From NCBI GenBank assembly GCA_019420945.1, contig JAHZGF010000013.1, positions 62,001 to 126,000 on the forward strand: a stretch of DNA of 64,000 bases. The letters are read 5' to 3'. Positions within the stretch are counted from its first letter, which is position 1; each line of letters opens with the position of its first letter. The stretch is from Clostridiales bacterium. GTDB lineage: Bacteria; Bacillota; Clostridia; Oscillospirales; Oscillospiraceae. The position numbers and the translations under genes were made by a program. Shown one piece after another: positions 62,125 to 64,000 of the stretch. The notes below the pieces were generated by a model that was given only the letters and a program-made list of their open reading frames with translations, ran no database searches and was not told the origin of the DNA.

Positions 62125-62226
62125 GGTTCAGACAGGTATGACAGCTCCGCTTCCGACCCATGGGGGACCGAAAAAAGACAGACACCTGGAAAACAACGAT
62201 CCGTGCATCGCAGATCCTGCGTTTTA

Positions 62227-62382
62227 CACACGGGCAGGTCTCCTGACTTCGTTCATCGCCACCCCCCTCTTCCCAGTTTCCCAGTGATTTTTGGGGCGCA
62301 GCTCCCGTACACAGTGACGGCATCGTTCCGGATTCCCACCGGATTCCCTTTTCACCCATCCCGCAGATGGACACCCGTGCGC
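62227..62382 (-). ncRNA. Cobalamin riboswitch (AdoCbl-type aptamer)
   Basis: On the minus strand the B12-box AGTCAGGAGACCTGCC lies at 62233-62248, preceded by aptamer elements GGTGGGAATCCGG, GATGCCGTCACTGTGTACGG and CACTGGGAAACTGGGAAG in the expected order. CACGGG (near 62376) and CCCGTG (near 62230) can form the closing P1 stem. A terminator follows. It should shut off the whole minus-strand cobalamin operon when cobalamin is plentiful. Confidence 0.93.
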
Positions 62383-62472
62383 AGCATAAAGCTCCTATAT
62401 TTCAATTGTAAACACCGGCATGGTTGCCGGGATCATTTTTATTCTAATCATTCCTCCAAAGGAAGTATGGTA

Positions 62473-62501
62473 ATTTTATTGGATTTTTAGGATAAATTCA
62501 A
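62473..62501 (-). promoter_or_regulatory. Probable promoter of the cobalamin operon
   Basis: TTGAAT, a 17-base spacer, then TAAAAT on the minus strand, about 90 bases upstream of the aptamer. A TTTACA/TATGCT pair at 62383-62412 is a weaker alternative because transcription would then start inside P1. Confidence 0.5.
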
Positions 62502-62602
62502 CTTCTCCTGGTTCCAGTCACAGGCATGAAATCAATCTATGGAGTCAATCAAATTTTAGCAAATTCTCATATAGAACGCAAGCCCTCACAAGACAACGAA
62601 GA

Positions 62603-62630
62603 ATGGGCTGTTGCTTGTGCAACAGCCCAT
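62603..62630 (-). terminator. Terminator after rpsU
   Basis: ATGGGCTGTTGC / GCAACAGCCCAT perfect 12-bp stem, 4-base loop, followed on the minus strand by TCTTCGTTGTCTTG. It also has a T-run (TTTTGGTT) on the plus side. Confidence 0.8.
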
Positions 62631-62641
62631 TTTGGTTGAAA

Positions 62642-62824
62642 TCAATAGAATTTCTTGCGGTTCTTCCGGGCAGCCTCAGACTTCTTGCGACGCTTGACGC
62701 TGGGGCTCTCGTAGTGCTCGCGACGGCGCACTTCGGCCAGAACACCGGACTTGGCGCAGCTGCGCTTGAAGCGCTTCAGGGCGCTGTCCAGAGACTCATT
62801 TTCTCTAACGCGGACTTCAGACAT
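62642..62824 (-). CDS. rpsU: 30S ribosomal protein S21
   Basis: The 60-residue basic protein matches bS21: VRVRENESLDSALKRFKRSCAKSGVLAEVRRREHYESPSVKRRKK region split across the usual conserved blocks (ESLDSALKRFKR and RREHYESPS). bS21 joins the platform of the 30S subunit and aids initiation. RBS GAGGGAGGG just upstream, own promoter and terminator. Confidence 0.97.
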   Translation of the reverse strand: MSEVRVRENESLDSALKRFKRSCAKSGVLAEVRRREHYESPSVKRRKKSEAARKNRKKFY

Positions 62825-62905
62825 CTAATTTCCCTCCCTCCGAAATGCCCAGGGAGTTATGTGACAACAGGGCATGAACAGCCAAATTCTTAGCCTTACC
62901 TAGAT

Positions 62906-62934
62906 ATTCTACGCTGTGAAAGCAATTCTGTCAA
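62906..62934 (-). promoter_or_regulatory. Promoter of rpsU
   Basis: TTGACA, a 17-base spacer, then TAGAAT on the minus strand, about 80 bases upstream of the ATG. Confidence 0.85.
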
Positions 62935-62970
62935 GAGTAAGTTTCAATTTCCGCTGTTTTTATAGTCCTG

Positions 62971-64000
62971 TCAGGCTTTGGGCTTCAAAATCAGGTTGAC
63001 CAGCCGGTTCTTCACCAGGATCACCTTTACAATATCCATGCCTTCGGTGTATTTGGCCAGCTTGGCATCCGCCAGAACCGCAGAGACCACCACATCCTGC
63101 TCGGCGTCGGTGGGCACCTGGACGTTGCCCCGCATCTTGCCGCCGATCTGCACGGCCAGTTCCACGGTGGCGGCCACGGTCTTACTCTCGTCATAGACGG
63201 GCCAGCTCTGCTGGCAGGCCATGCCTTCGCAGCCCAGGTTCTGCCAGATCTCCTCGCAGATATGGGGGGCCACCGGGGACAGCATCAGCACCAGGGCCTT
63301 CAGGTCGCCCTTAGTGAGGCCGTTGGCGTAGAAGCTGTTCACCAGGGACATCAGGGTTGCGATGCCGGTGTTGAACTTCATAGCCTCAATGTCGTCGTTG
63401 ACCTTTTTGATGGCCTTATGGATCTCCGCCTCGTTGGCGGCACTGTACTCCATGCTGTCGGTGGCCATATCCTGCAGGTTCCAAACCCGGTCCAGGAAAC
63501 GCTTGCAGCCCGCCACCGCCTTGGGGGACCAAGCTGCCGCCTTGGCAAAGTCACCGATGAACATGATATAGGTGCGCATGGTGTCGGCGCCATACTCCCG
63601 GACAATGTCGTTGGGGTTGACCACGTTGCCCCGGGACTTGGACATCTTTTCGCCGCCCTCACCCAGGATCATACCGTGGCTGGTGCGCTTATGATAGGGC
63701 TCCGCATAGGGCACTACGCCGATATCATGCAGGAAATTGTTCCAGAACCGGCTGTACAGCAGGTGCAGAGTGGTATGCTCCATACCGCCGTTGTACCAGT
63801 CCACCTGACCCCAATAGTCCAGAGCCTCTTTGCTGGCCAGGGCCTCGGAATTGTGGGGATCCATATAGCGCAGGAAGTACCAGGAGGAGCCGGCCCACTG
63901 GGGCATGGTGTCGGTCTCCCGTTCTGCCTTGCCGCCGCAGCAGGGGCAGGTGGTCTCCACCCAGTCCCGCATGGCGCTCAGAGGAGATTCGCCATCGTCG
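62971..64000 (-). CDS. leuS: Leucyl-tRNA synthetase, C-terminal part (partial)
   Basis: The frame is open to the window edge, giving the last ~342 residues. Class I aminoacyl-tRNA synthetase that charges tRNA-Leu. Visible: the zinc-ribbon CPCCGGKAERETDTMPQWAGSSW, YSRFWNNFLHD, the KMSKS loop GGEKMSKSRGNVVNPNDIV, the anticodon-binding helical domain and the C-terminal VQIGGKMRGNVQVP domain. The editing domain and N-terminus lie outside the window. Confidence 0.97.
   Translation of the reverse strand, partial: DDGESPLSAMRDWVETTCPCCGGKAERETDTMPQWAGSSWYFLRYMDPHNSEALASKEALDYWGQVDWYNGGMEHTTLHLLYSRFWNNFLHDIGVVPYAEPYHKRTSHGMILGEGGEKMSKSRGNVVNPNDIVREYGADTMRTYIMFIGDFAKAAAWSPKAVAGCKRFLDRVWNLQDMATDSMEYSAANEAEIHKAIKKVNDDIEAMKFNTGIATLMSLVNSFYANGLTKGDLKALVLMLSPVAPHICEEIWQNLGCEGMACQQSWPVYDESKTVAATVELAVQIGGKMRGNVQVPTDAEQDVVVSAVLADAKLAKYTEGMDIVKVILVKNRLVNLILKPKA

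Larger units (their letters stand above)
62033..62641. other. Leader region of the cobalamin operon
   Basis: 609 bases without a gene: riboswitch terminator, cobalamin riboswitch, a probable promoter, and the rpsU terminator at the far end. Between 62502 and 62602 I see nothing specific. Confidence 0.7.

Overview
The window looks like chromosome of an anaerobic, spore-forming, GC-rich Clostridia species. Oscillospiraceae close to Flavonifractor or Intestinimonas is my best guess, but this is inference from gene content and order only. The supporting content is a paired GlgC/GlgD glycogen system, a sporulation-type polysaccharide deacetylase, Spo0A-box-like sites, a complete anaerobic (early cobalt insertion) cobalamin pathway and a corrinoid methyltransferase cluster with a RACo-type activator. 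I see no insertion sequences, prophage, CRISPR arrays, tRNA or rRNA genes. Genes are dense and frequently joined by ATGA or TTGA stop/start overlaps, and most operons end in clear hairpin terminators.

Layout. 1-1.2 kb: end of a trp operon (trpB partial, trpA). 1.2-8.6 kb: a GNAT acetyltransferase, cell-envelope genes (LCP ligase, UDP-galactopyranose mutase, GT2 glycosyltransferase, CE4 deacetylase) and a stand-alone DnaK with a small coupled partner gene. 8.7-17.5 kb: glycogen metabolism (glgB-glgC-glgD-glgA, then glgP); malQ lies at 26.9 kb. 17.5-26.4 kb, minus strand: a shikimate/phenylalanine operon aroF-aroB-aroA-aroC-pheA-aroK, followed by an HTH/TPR regulator and an MFS transporter. It is preceded by a leader that encodes a 30-residue aromatic-rich peptide and carries a terminator/antiterminator pair. 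28.4-31.7 kb: an M24 peptidase, an endonuclease-IV-like protein, a YqeG phosphatase and a GH18-like protein of unknown role. 31.8-41.1 kb: a corrinoid-dependent methyl-transfer region with two UroD/MtaA-family proteins (one fused to a thioredoxin-like domain), a corrinoid protein, a RACo-like activator, a PocR/AraC regulator, PadR, a CobW GTPase and DUF5714 and DUF2284 proteins. 41.2-62.4 kb, minus strand: a cobalamin-riboswitch-controlled run of 23 genes covering cobalt chelation to cobalamin, plus a BtuFCD-type importer. 62.6-64 kb: rpsU and the end of leuS.

How it fits together. The cobalamin operon would supply the cofactor used by the neighbouring corrinoid methyltransferases. The only cobalt chelatase in that operon is predicted to be an exported lipoprotein with surface-protein and NEAT-like extensions. 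It sits beside a second lipoprotein and an ABC importer, which hints at tetrapyrrole handling outside the membrane. The aro operon appears to sense charged aromatic tRNAs by ribosome-mediated attenuation, a mechanism less commonly reported in Firmicutes than T-boxes or TRAP. These two systems are the most interesting items in the window.
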